Source: Rhabdornis inornatus (Eukaryota > Chordata > Aves > Passeriformes > Rhabdornithidae). From it: 64,000 bases of DNA. Shown here piece by piece: positions 1 through 10,400 of the stretch. Below the pieces are notes generated by a model. That model searched no databases and was not told the origin of the DNA. It saw only the letters and a list, made by a program, of their open reading frames with translations. Each line of letters opens with the position of its first letter. The first letter of the stretch is position 1. Position numbers and translations under genes: made by a program. The stretch spans positions 1,360,740-1,424,739 of the forward strand of contig VWZS01007473.1 of NCBI GenBank assembly GCA_013397075.1, given 5' to 3'.

Positions 1-1690
1 AAGGAGACATATACACCTGAGAGTGGATTAGGAATGAAGTTGAGCACCTGGAGTAGAAAGGATGGACTGCTAAAAACTGGTTTCAAGTGCACTGTACCTC
101 CATCCTGATGCTAATAAATACACAGAAGTGCTGAGAGAGTAGCAGGAAAAAAATCACAGACAAAAAACCAGCTTGCAGTAGGAACATGTGAACAAGCTCT
201 TCAAGCTCTTGAAATCATAATAAAGGAAAAGCTGATCTACAGTTTACCCTCCAAATATGTGTCAAGGACATGCAACAAAACAAAACTGAATGCTGGAGGG
301 TTAATTTAGCCCTAATAATCATGTGTCCATCACCTCTGTGCATACAGTGAATGAAATTAAATTCCACTCAGAGCAGGGATCTATGCACAAGGGTCATATT
401 TTCTTGTAAACTCCAGCTGATGAGTGGACACATCTGCAGAGGGCTCTGCCAGTGGGCAAACCATTTACCCAGCCTGCAGCCAGATCCACAGATTAGGGCA
501 TAAACGATGTCCACTCAGAATACCTGAGCTCTGTAGGAAAAGCGTGATTTTATTTTTTTTCTCCGCACAGTCATCAGCATGTGATCAGCACATCCTCCAG
601 GGCCAGGCAATGTGGTGTGCAGGCAGCACAAGTACAGGCACCCCGAGCTGCTCTGTGCAAACACCCGGGCCTGGAGGCAGGGGCTGCCCGTGGCCCCACT
701 CGCCTCTGCCAGATCCAGGCTTCTGCTGCAACCCCGGGATGCTTCTATCCCCACTTCCAACGGGTTTTTATGCACAGACACCACACTGCCTACAGGCACT
801 CCAGCTCCATGCCCGAGGCTGTGCCCCAGATAAGAGCCCTTCTGCAAACAGCTGCAGCAGGGAGACAGGCAGAAACCAGCTGTATCGGTGTTACCAGGGA
901 CTTTCCATTATCTGCGGTGTTCCAGCTCTGCTTTACCTCATGAAACAAAGCTGGTTATGTTCCTAACCCTCAGCATCGAAAAACCATAAAACAGGAGTCA
1001 CACACATAAATCACACCTAAATGCCTTCTGGGGGCTCAACCTTTAAAGTTCCTTTTTCAGGCTCTTCTCCATAACCATAAGAATGAAAACTTCTCTTTCT
1101 ACATGAAAATTGAGATACTTTTCTCACCATTGGAATCCACAAGCAAGAACGTTAGGCAAATAGTGTAATACTGGGGATGAACTCTTGAAGGCTGATGACA
1201 CTCTGCTGACTGTGCAGTGGTTTCTGGCAGCCTGTGGGAGAGACCAGGTGTGAAGCCCTGTGATGTCCTTTGGGGAGCAGACCTGAAGTCTCCTTTATGC
1301 TGGGGTTTGTGTGCACCACCAAAAGTACGAGTCTGAGCATCGCATCTGCACTTGACACCCAGCACTAGCCCAGAGGGTCTAGTCTGGAGGTCAGCCAAGC
1401 TTTGACACATATCCCTTTGTGAAGCATATCGTGGTTATTTTCTCTACCCTACCTTCATCTTGTTCTCATGCAATTGAGAAAAACCCTCCCACTACTCTGA
1501 TTTTAAAATGGCTCTGTAATTGAGCCTGTAATTTATCAAAGAGTCCAATTAAGAACTCCTCTTTGTTGTCCTGTGAAACTATCCCTTCAGAAAATCAAGA
1601 AACATATCCCACAATGTGTGATACTTGCAAGCAAATGGTCGTCTTTTGGGTATGCATCTGGGTCATTACATAAAGCACAAGCAACACAAT
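1..1690. other. Noncoding DNA, no gene found
   Basis: This is unique, mostly AT-rich sequence with a GC-richer patch at about 590-860. The longest open frame (424-966, plus strand, 180 codons) lies over that patch. It is low-complexity in composition, overlaps open frames in other phases and on the other strand, and resembles no family I know, so I do not call it a gene. I recognise no transposable element here. Confidence 0.65.
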
Positions 1691-1995
1691 GGGGCCAATG
1701 CCTTATTGTCTATGGGGTACTTTTAGGCAAATATTTCAGCTGCAGATGGTAAATACAGCTTCAAAGCCTAATGATATCTAACTGTGAAATAGCTGAGTCA
1801 GGTGCATTTACCAAAGTGGGGTGAGCCAAACACTAATTACAGTGCGGTTGCACCAGGATTAGTGTTACATCTGACATATTTTAAAAGTAGGCATAAACCA
1901 GTGCCAAATGAATTTGATGAACTTCCATGAGCTTCATCCATAGGCATTTTATTGTGGCTAAAGAAGAAAGTTGCAAGAGATACAGAATGTATTAG
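1691..1995. promoter_or_regulatory. Candidate conserved noncoding element
   Basis: High-complexity AT-rich sequence with no repeat character and many TAAT/ATTA homeodomain-type cores, for example around 1770, 1835 and 1858. It contains the nested hairpin at 1829-1866. The call rests only on texture and motif density. No alignment was possible, so the boundaries are approximate and the confidence low. Confidence 0.2.
1829..1866. repeat. Nested inverted repeat (hairpin)
   Basis: A perfect 9-bp inverted repeat, AACACTAAT at 1829-1837 and ATTAGTGTT at 1858-1866, encloses a second 4-bp stem, GTGC at 1842-1845 and GCAC at 1850-1853, with a GGTT tetraloop. The two stems are separated by a symmetric 4x4 internal loop. 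The 38-nt fold is seen directly in the sequence. Whether it is transcribed or functional is unknown. Confidence 0.7.
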
Positions 1996-2879
1996 AAGGT
2001 ATGCTTCTCATTTCTGAGAATCAGCATCAAGTTTTCCTGGAGCTCTGACTAAGCGGCTGAAAAGTTTAGTCACTCACAGGTGTTGTGCTGCCATCTGTCA
2101 ACAGCTGATTATTGCAAACCTGTTTATTCAGACTAGTGCTGTGGAAGAGAACTCGCTATCTTTGCTCAATCTCTTTATACAGCTCCTGAGCATCTTCCCC
2201 CTGAACTAAACCACCCCAGGGCTTTGGGAAATTGCAATCCACATCCCCAGATGAGCTTCACAGCTGGCCCCTACCTCTATGAAGTTCCCAAACTTCAATT
2301 CTGGCTCAGAGTCCTGAATTTGGAGATTTAATTATAGCACTGTCATTCAGAGGGAAGTCTTCACAGGCTGGGGTATTGCCATTACTTGCCAGATGCATCC
2401 ACACCCTGGTACAGATTACATACATTACTGACCTCAGCTGAACCATGAGAACAATAAAGCTGGCCCTGGTCAGGAATCTTCTGACAAAACCTAGTTTCAC
2501 TAGAAGAGGCAGATGAGAATCTAATGTGTTTCACGGACATTTGCTGCATGCAGAGCTCCAGACAATCACCTGCAGGCTCTGATTGCTCCAGCCAGCCCAG
2601 CAGGGCCCTCCCTGCCCACTCCCTGGCAACTCTCAGGGAATGACCAAGGCTCCCCCATGTCCAAGATCCAACAGCCTAAGGACAAAGCCAAGTCAGGCCC
2701 AGGATGTAAGCTAATTTCTGTCTGAACTGGAAGAGAACTTCAGCTCTTGCCAAGGAGCTTTTGGAGGACACAGGAGCAGATCAAGAGCCATAGGGTTTGC
2801 AGCAGAATGCAGGTCCCTGCATGGCCTCCTTCTGCTGTGGCTGGAGTTGGACACTAAATGTTTTTACTAACACTTGTAG
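1996..2879. other. Noncoding DNA, no gene found
   Basis: Unique sequence with a moderately GC-richer part at about 2540-2720. No repeat, RNA gene or coding segment is recognisable. The short minus-strand frame at 2306-2500 has no family resemblance. Confidence 0.65.
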
Positions 2880-3095
2880 ATACAAAACACTTGAAAACCT
2901 TCCCTAGCAGATTGCTAACCTGGCCATAAAAATGAAGCCTGCTGTGTCTGACCATCAGCACTGGATTATTCTAATCTGGGTAGGATTTTATTAAACATAC
3001 TAATTTCTTTTTACAAATATTTATCAATATAAATTGTTGTAAAGGAGCACCTCTAACTATTAATAGCATCTTTTTATCTATAACCTTCACAGAGG
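2880..3095. promoter_or_regulatory. Candidate conserved noncoding element
   Basis: AT-rich, non-repetitive stretch with GGCCATAAAAAT at 2922-2933. This is a CDX/posterior-HOX-like site whose 12-mer recurs at 46513-46524. TAAT cores follow. A hairpin at 3010-3043 has a 7-bp stem TTTACAA/TTGTAAA, a 2x2 internal loop, a 6-bp stem ATTTAT/ATAAAT and a CAAT loop. The regulatory reading is inference from motifs and texture. Confidence 0.2.
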
Positions 3096-4802
3096 GCATT
3101 CAGCCTTTTCCTCTTAAGTACAGGCACCACAGTGTTTGTTTCAATCTGATTATGTCTCTTTAGGTAGAGAAGTTCTAATCTTGCTCAAGCATTTTGCAGA
3201 GTGAAAGGGCTGATATGCTGGCCTTCAGCTCTGTCAGAAGATATACATGCTAAATCTAGAAGTTTATGGGCTTTTGGTCTCTCTGCCTCCCCAAATCACT
3301 TTCCTCATCAACAGCATTAGAGTAAGTTAGCCATGAATGAACAAAAAGCAGGAAAATGCTTGACATCAAATCACCCCAGTGCTAGAAACCAAGGTTCAGC
3401 ATCACTGCACCTTCCCATATAGCACTATCCCATCAGGAATACTTTCATTTGATTAGACTGATCCATTGGCTCCTAGTCCATATTACTTAACCCTCAAACC
3501 ATTATGCCCTATTGAAAATAATTGGTGATGACAGTTTCAGGTTTAATATTTAATACAGTAGTTAAATGGAGTCGTACTGTTTGTGGTTATAGTTTCCATT
3601 GACTAATAAGCAAGTTAGAGCACAAAATGCATTTTTCTTCAGCTGTTACATTAGCTGTAAGCTAAACACCACGTTACTCATAAGAGCCTTAAACATTTTC
3701 ATAGAAATAGCCCCAAGTCCAAGTCAAATATTGCATTGATTTGTGGTTCACTTGTTTTCCTTTTCATTACTGGAGGACAGTTTTTCAGGGACTGCTGCAA
3801 GGTGGATGGGGCACTGAAAGTCATTTCTTTGCATGTCAGGCCAACTTTCAGACACCCTTGCTGCAGTGCCTTGTGCACGGGCTCCTCCTGCCTGCACAGC
3901 CCAGGGTAGAGAGCAGAGTGCTCTGCCTGCACTGCCCATCCCAGCAGCTCCTCTGCCCTGGGCCACGCCAGCCCCACCCTCGAGGGGTTTGCTGTGTGCC
4001 AGTGACCTGGTCTGCCTTACAAAACCTGCAAGGAAAACGAGATGGGACCTTCCTCACCCAACCAACACCACTATCTCAAAGAAGAACCCTTCTCCACTTT
4101 CATTCCTTTTCTGCACAACAGAGGAGGAAGGTTCTGGAAGAGCAGGACTTGAGCAGCTGTGAGATAGCTAAAAGTAATGACAAACATATGGAAGTTTGTC
4201 CTGCAAGAGCTCACCCACCTGTACAAATTTTGGGTCAGGTTACCTGGTGTCTCGCCAGTAGCTTCAAAAGAGCTTTATTTATTTACTCTAGCCAAGAATT
4301 TGGCACTCTATTTTTTAATCTGCCCACATCTTTCACCTCCTCCTGTAGTGCTTGTTCTCCCAGGGCTTTTTTTTTTTTGCCATTAACACTCCCAGTTCTG
4401 GATGATTATTACATTAACAGGGATTCCAGCTGAGGGTGGGGCTCACTCCCAGCAAATTAGTCAGTGTGGATCTCCACTCCTCCATGGCTTGGTTCCCACC
4501 AGTATCTGAGCAGGCTTGTACATATTGCAACTGCTGCTGTGATTTACTGGAAAGAGACCCCTTACGTGTCATTCATAAGCTGAGTGGATGAGACAGAAAT
4601 GATACCCAAATACTTGAATTACAGAAACAAAAACAACATTCACTGACCTGGTTTTGTATTTTACCAGTGCCAGATGCTGCTTCTGCAAACCTTTCCTGCT
4701 TGCTCCTATAAGCTGAGCTTTTGTGTACTACCTTGAGTGCAGGAGACTCAAAAGACTCTAGATACAATCAGAAGGACATTCCAGGAGCTAGATCCTTCAA
4801 AG

Positions 4803-4832
4803 AGCTAGCACACCTTCCCAGATGTGCTAGCT
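4803..4832. repeat. Perfect 10-bp inverted repeat
   Basis: AGCTAGCACA at 4803-4812 is exactly complementary to TGTGCTAGCT at 4823-4832 across a 10-nt loop. The flanking bases do not extend the pairing. It could form a cruciform or RNA hairpin. No T run follows that would suggest a particular use. Confidence 0.75.
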
Positions 4833-6135
4833 GCCCATCTCTGTGATTTTATGTGGGACCTATAAAGCACTCAGCCTTGGACTCTGAATTCTTAGAAAAG
4901 GATTTGCCAGTGCCAAAAAATGAGTATTGGAATTTGGTCTTACAAATTCTTCACCACACTGAGACAGAGATGATTTGAAAAGGCCCATAGCATCATGATT
5001 TGAGGATGCCCATGGATCCTTCCAGAGATGAGGCCCCTAATTCCATAGCTCACTCTTGAACTGAAGCCCAGGTATATGGAGACATAACTCACACTGCTTA
5101 CAATGGAATCATTCCTCATCCAACCTCTACTATAAGAGTACATTCAAATGAACTTCCTAAACTAGACGGTCAAGCCAGGTTAGCTTCACAGATCCTAAGG
5201 TGGGAGAGAAAGTGATTTACTGTCATTGAAGCATCTGAGGTCACACATTATAATAGAAAGATAATTTACCAAAAAGGGAAATAAGATTACTGGGTGGACT
5301 CAATGCTTAAAATGGACTTAGCATTGGTTTTAAACTTATTTAGATGCATGACGGAGAAACACAGCTTTGTTTCCATTTATAAATGTCCAAAATGACAACC
5401 TGAATTTAGACAAGTGCCTGACTTGACCAGTGCCAGGCTGACCTAATTGGTAACAGAAGGACCATATTCTTAGCTGAGATGTACAGACAGCACGGGCAGC
5501 TGTCAGGAAACCTGCTCCAGCTGACCGTAGCACTGGGTGGACAAAACCAGGATGGAGAAATGCCTTATTAAGTCCCTGTGGTGCTCATTTGGGGCATGAT
5601 TCTCCCATATACACCTGTATGTAACCAGTGATGTCCACAGATGCAAATCAGGGTAGCATTTTGGATTTATGTTTCCCTGATATCAAACAATGAATACCTA
5701 GACTTCTCAATAAGGAAAATAAGAGACTATAGTTTGAGACTATTCCTGCAACATCAAAACCATTTATTGTACATTGATATAGTTCCCAAAAGATTTCTCC
5801 TAAATTTCTTCTAGTTGGACATACAAGTGGCATGATTCAATAGCAGGGGTTGAAAGGGAAAAAGCAATGTGAGAAGCCACTAATATTTCTCTTTGAGAAG
5901 TGTTCAGAGAGCAGCTGCTGTTGCTTCCCTGAATGCTGCCAGAAATGGAGGATTTTGTCAACTGGCCCAGGGTGTGTCGCTCCCAAGGAAGCCAAGTGAG
6001 GTATGAGGGGTGAAGGCTGCACTCCCCTGGACAAGCTGCACAGGATCAGAACCTTTGGTGGCACGTCCTCTTCCCGCTGCTCCCTGTTTGCTATCAGCAC
6101 CTGTGATAACACAAGTGCTTCCATGGCAGCAAGCA

Positions 6136-6150
6136 CAGCAGCAGCAGCAG
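6136..6150 (+). repeat. (CAG)5 microsatellite
   Basis: Five uninterrupted CAG triplets, preceded by degenerate GCAGCAAGCA sequence. This is a short simple repeat in noncoding context. Confidence 0.85.
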
Positions 6151-6789
6151 GAGTGACCAGCTCCTCTTCAGGCAGGCAGGCCCAGTTTCCCCAGGCTTGC
6201 TGGAGAGCTTCTCAAAGCTGTATGTAGTTAGTGACTCGTTTCTTAAGAATTCCCCCAACACAAAGCCATGTAAAATAGGTTCAGCCAAAAACTGAAATAA
6301 TTACTAAGTATAAATTATTTTATCTTTCATTTTTACCTATTCACAGAGGGAAATGCACCTTGTGCACCATACAAATCCAATTTAAGCTCTGAGAATAAGG
6401 TCTAAGTAGGACTTAAGTAGTATAGAGGGTGTCAGGCTGACCCTCTACATTGGGGTTAATTTCATTCAAAAGCTTTTCCAAGAGATAAGGAAACAATCTT
6501 TCATGTACAAAGTGCTTGAGGAAACCAAGAAACAGTAAAAGAATCTGCCTGCTTTGAAAGCTCTGTATCTCACCTCAACACTCAATAGAGAGATGTGTTG
6601 TGTTGATGTACTGTAGATTATACTTTACCCAAACGGTGAAGTTAAAAGAAAACAGGATCCCTTGACACTGTCTTAGACAACCCATAATACAGCACTATCA
6701 TTAAACGAAGTTTACAAAAGGCTTCTATTTACGTGTCTGCAGAAAATAGACCAGGGCACAGGATGCTGCCTGCAGTGTAAATGTTAACT

Positions 6790-6945
6790 GAGGGACGGCA
6801 CGGCTGTCGCTGCGCTGCGGGAAACCGAGGGCAAACACAAGGAGGAGAAAACGATCTCGCTGCCCAAAGCAGCCCTGCACCCCAACAGCAGGCTGGCTTT
6901 CAGTGGAAAACAACTCCATCAACACACAGGAATGGATCGCGAGAG
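6790..6945. other. Small CpG-rich patch
   Basis: About ten CpG dinucleotides are clustered here, most at 6793-6830 and a few at 6852-6942, in a genome that is otherwise strongly CpG-depleted. It ends at the ATG of the open frame at 6932. Possible readings are a small unmethylated regulatory element, a promoter fragment, or a chance GC patch. It is much smaller than a typical CpG island. Confidence 0.4.
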
Positions 6946-7447
6946 CAGGATTAAAGGAAGGTATCTGGCAATTCAAAAGGTGGCTGTGAAAAAGCAGCTC
7001 AATGCTGAAAGGACAAGAGACAGGACTAGACATAAATTGGCCTCTTTGCTGCTGGCCCCCAGAAAAAGCCGCCAGAATTGGTGGTCAGAAGTTGAAAGAG
7101 ATGGCAAGGCACATCTGTACCTTGGGAATGAAATGTTGTCTTCATGGCAAAACCTCACTGTTGTAAACACCTGGGCTAACCACTATATGTGTGGAAAAGT
7201 CTACGGTGTTCATGCTGGAAAGGTGGGGCTTCTATATGGACAAGTGAATCTACATCTGTTTTGCTTCTGGAGATGTTTGGAATTTGGAAAGAAGAAAATC
7301 CCATTTCTAAAAAGCTGTATGGATAAAGGAAATACGTTTCTGCAAGAAATAGATGAATTCAGGTGTATATTAATTGCTTTTAATTTCAATAACAAAAAAT
7401 GCAAAAGAATAAAATATCTCAGAATAGTAGTGGTGAACAGAATATGA
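6932..7447 (+). other. 171-codon open frame, doubtful gene
   Basis: An ATG-initiated frame with an acceptable start context (A at -3, G at +4) runs 171 codons through ordinary AT-rich sequence, just downstream of a CpG-rich patch. The first 65 residues are strongly basic (many Lys and Arg). The middle and end contain several Cys and Trp and finish in a hydrophobic/basic tail. I recognise no domain, signal peptide or transmembrane pattern. There is no clear polyadenylation or splice context. It may be a chance frame, a decayed retrocopy or a lineage-specific small gene, and chance is most likely. Confidence 0.12.
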
Positions 7448-10400
7448 CCAGCAAGGATCAAGACACCAAGCTTAGATTATTTACAGACCAAAGTTATTTT
7501 GGGCAGTGTTATGTCCTTATTTTCTCTTCCTTCCAAAAAACATTTCCAACAAGGCTGTGCATAAGGACTCCTGTCGAGGTGAATGCTATTTGGGACTTCA
7601 CTGTTTATAACCAACTGCTTTTACCCACACACTCAAATAACCCTAAAATGACCTCTATTCATGACTAATCTAGGGCTGAATTGAAAGGACTGCCCTTGAG
7701 AGAAACCTCTGCATCTCACAGCAACAGGCAGTGCCAGCCTGTGCTTCCCCCTCAGTCAGGATGGCTGGGCCCCTCACAGCACTGCAGCTCTTGCCTCCAT
7801 GTACTGTATGGCAGTTTGTAATGCCCAGGGTTGTCCTAAATGCACGATTCATCAGAAATGGACCGGTTTTCAAGTTAAAACATCACTGTGAGAGGTGAAA
7901 TTCAACTTTCTACTCTATTATGTAACTATTAAGACACAGCCCTGCAAGGATCTGCTTTGAACAGCTTCCCTCAGAGGAGCACTTCCCTAGAAGGCCTTTG
8001 CATCCTAGATGTGCTGGGTCACACATGCTCTAGTACCATGTGTAGCCACACATTGTCATTAACCACCCTTTAGTAGGTAATAGGGTGAAACATGTCAGTG
8101 AACCATAAACCCAGACTGATTTAGAAGATAAATTGTAATGGCCCAGAAGTAGCTGTTACAGCCTTTCCTGTCAATACTTCACCTTTAAAAAAATTCCCTA
8201 AATACTTACTAATACTACCAGATGTAATGGCTGTCAATAACATTTACTTTAAATAGTCCCCAAACACATTACATAACCTGCATTTAAAAAGTCCATCTTG
8301 CCAATATTTGAAGGAAGTGCAGCAAGCTACCCTGTCACCTCTGGTGAGCTCCTGGGAGCAATGCTGCTCTTTGCTTTTCCACATTAACCCTTCACTGCCT
8401 GACCCGCCTCCTCCTGAAAGTTAAGGTGAGGAGGAGAGAGGCAGAATTTTGGGTGTAGCTGCAAGATATGTCAGGTTCAGTGGCAGAGCCAGTGTCTGTT
8501 GTTCCTGCTCCCTCCTCTTCAAACAGGGACAATTATCAAGCAGCACCATTTTGATGATAGAGGCTGCAGTGTGGGCACACTGATGGCAATGAGTCAGGAA
8601 ATTGGGGTGGGAATAAGTGGGAAGGAGAAGCCCAGTGGGCTAGAGACCCCTCATGGCAGTTTCTTGGGCCAGTAATGTTACATTGCTGTCTCTGCTAAGG
8701 ACAGCAGCAAACCTGCATGGAGGCTCTGCCCTTGCTTTGTCCCATCTGGCAGACCATGGTTTTGTGTTTGAAATGCCAGCACTGCAGTGCTGTCACACAG
8801 AAGTCGTATGTTGGCAGCTGGCTGATCTGAGCATGGATGCAACCCTGTGTGCATTACCACTGCTGAAGGCTGCTCTTGGTTAGGAGGGCAAATGAGTGGC
8901 ACATACTGTGATTACGCAAAGTAGGGATCAGGATAATTATGGGATTGCTTCAAGAGGGAAGCAGGAGGAATCATTTGTCACATCACAAGCATTAACTGTC
9001 AGTGTTAATTACAGGTATTTATGTCTGCCACTTCTGGGATTAGCCAAGTAAGAATGGTATGATGAAGAAGGGCATTGCTGAGGGAAGTGGAATCATGTTC
9101 CTTGGGGCAACAGTAGAGCCATGGGATAATCACAAGTGTCTTCCAGGTGTCATCCACCTCCTGTTCCTCTCTGGCAAAGCAACACTTCGCAGTTCTGTAT
9201 GTCAACAGCACCGAGCAGAAAATAACTTGGCTGACATATCTGCAATTTTTAGATTTCACTCAACCAGAGTCAATGCTCCACAGTCTCCAAAGAATGGGAT
9301 GATACCAGACCTTTGAAAAAAGTGGCCTATGTATAAATATTCTACATTCAAAGGACTTACATACAAGTCATATGTCTAATTCTTCTGTTGGGAGCCAAGA
9401 CCTAGACTTCTACAGTGTTTAAGGGCCTGGGACCAACATAGTCATATAAAGAATAAAGTCCTCTAAGTTTTTAGTACAGTTATTTCAAACTCATCCAGAT
9501 GTGGTTCCAGGTGTGGAAGGGCACAGCAGGAAGAAAATCACACTCATGCCTGGATCTGCCAGCATACAAAACAGAGGCAATTGTGACAGAAATATCACCT
9601 TTTACCCGGGCCATTTCTAAAGGAATTAATAATCTAACTAACTTGGAAGTCAGCATTTCCAAAACCTAGCAAGGAGCAGTGGCAATGGGACAAGTTATAG
9701 GAGGATGTGGACATGATTTATTGCATACCAGAAGCAGGAGGTACCAAAGTATTTTGAGGAAAAGCGGGGAGAGGGGTTGGGGCAGAGAACAGGAGCTGCA
9801 CTGCAGGAATGGGCACTCCTGGATGCCAGGTACTGGTGCCTGGCCTGAGCACTCAGCTGGGCTTGGGTGCACTCCTCAGCCCCAAGTCCAGGGGAAGAGT
9901 TGTCTGAGTTACTAACCCCCACACAGATGATCAGAGGTGAAGGTGTGCACAACTAACTGTATTCACACACATTTACAGATCAAGCTTTATAGGTACTCCT
10001 TCTCTCTGGACTAAGTCAACTAAATAAGACTCTTAGGGGAGTTCTGAACCACACACATGTCCACTTGTGAGGACAAAATTATAGATGGAGGTCCTGAGGG
10101 TGCAACTTCACTTGTGGCATTGTCTCTAGGTCTCTCAAATGTTCAGAAATGGCTATACAGTTCTTGTAAAAAGGAAGATCAGAGAAAGAACAACACTAAG
10201 AACTGTCATATCCAAAAATTATTCAACAAAAAAGGTTTTTTTGATGCCACAAGTAAATGCTGTATTTTCTATTTCATCTTCCTAACATCCTTTAGGTAAA
10301 AGCAGGGAATGTACATTGTCCCATCTCTGTAGTAAATGCCCCAAAGCAGTGGTAGTTCTACAATAAAGACCAAGCATACTGAGTTACCATCACAAAACTG

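Larger units (their letters stand above)
3096..6786. other. Noncoding DNA, no gene found
   Basis: Unique sequence, GC-richer at about 3840-4010. The longest frame of the whole window (3741-4433, plus strand, 230 codons) lies over this patch, with open frames on the opposite strand as well. Its translation is rich in Leu, Pro, Cys and Phe without any domain pattern, so I treat it as a composition effect. A perfect hairpin (4803-4832) and a CAG run (6136-6150) are listed separately. Confidence 0.6.

Noticed and set aside
424..966. 180-codon plus-strand open frame
   Set aside because: It lies in a GC-richer patch with open frames in other phases and on the other strand, is rich in Cys, Ser and Pro without domain pattern, and has no exon signals that stand out.
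3741..4433. 230-codon plus-strand open frame, longest in the window
   Set aside because: It spans a GC-rich patch and a pyrimidine-rich end, and frames are open on the opposite strand too. The composition explains its length and no family resemblance is seen.
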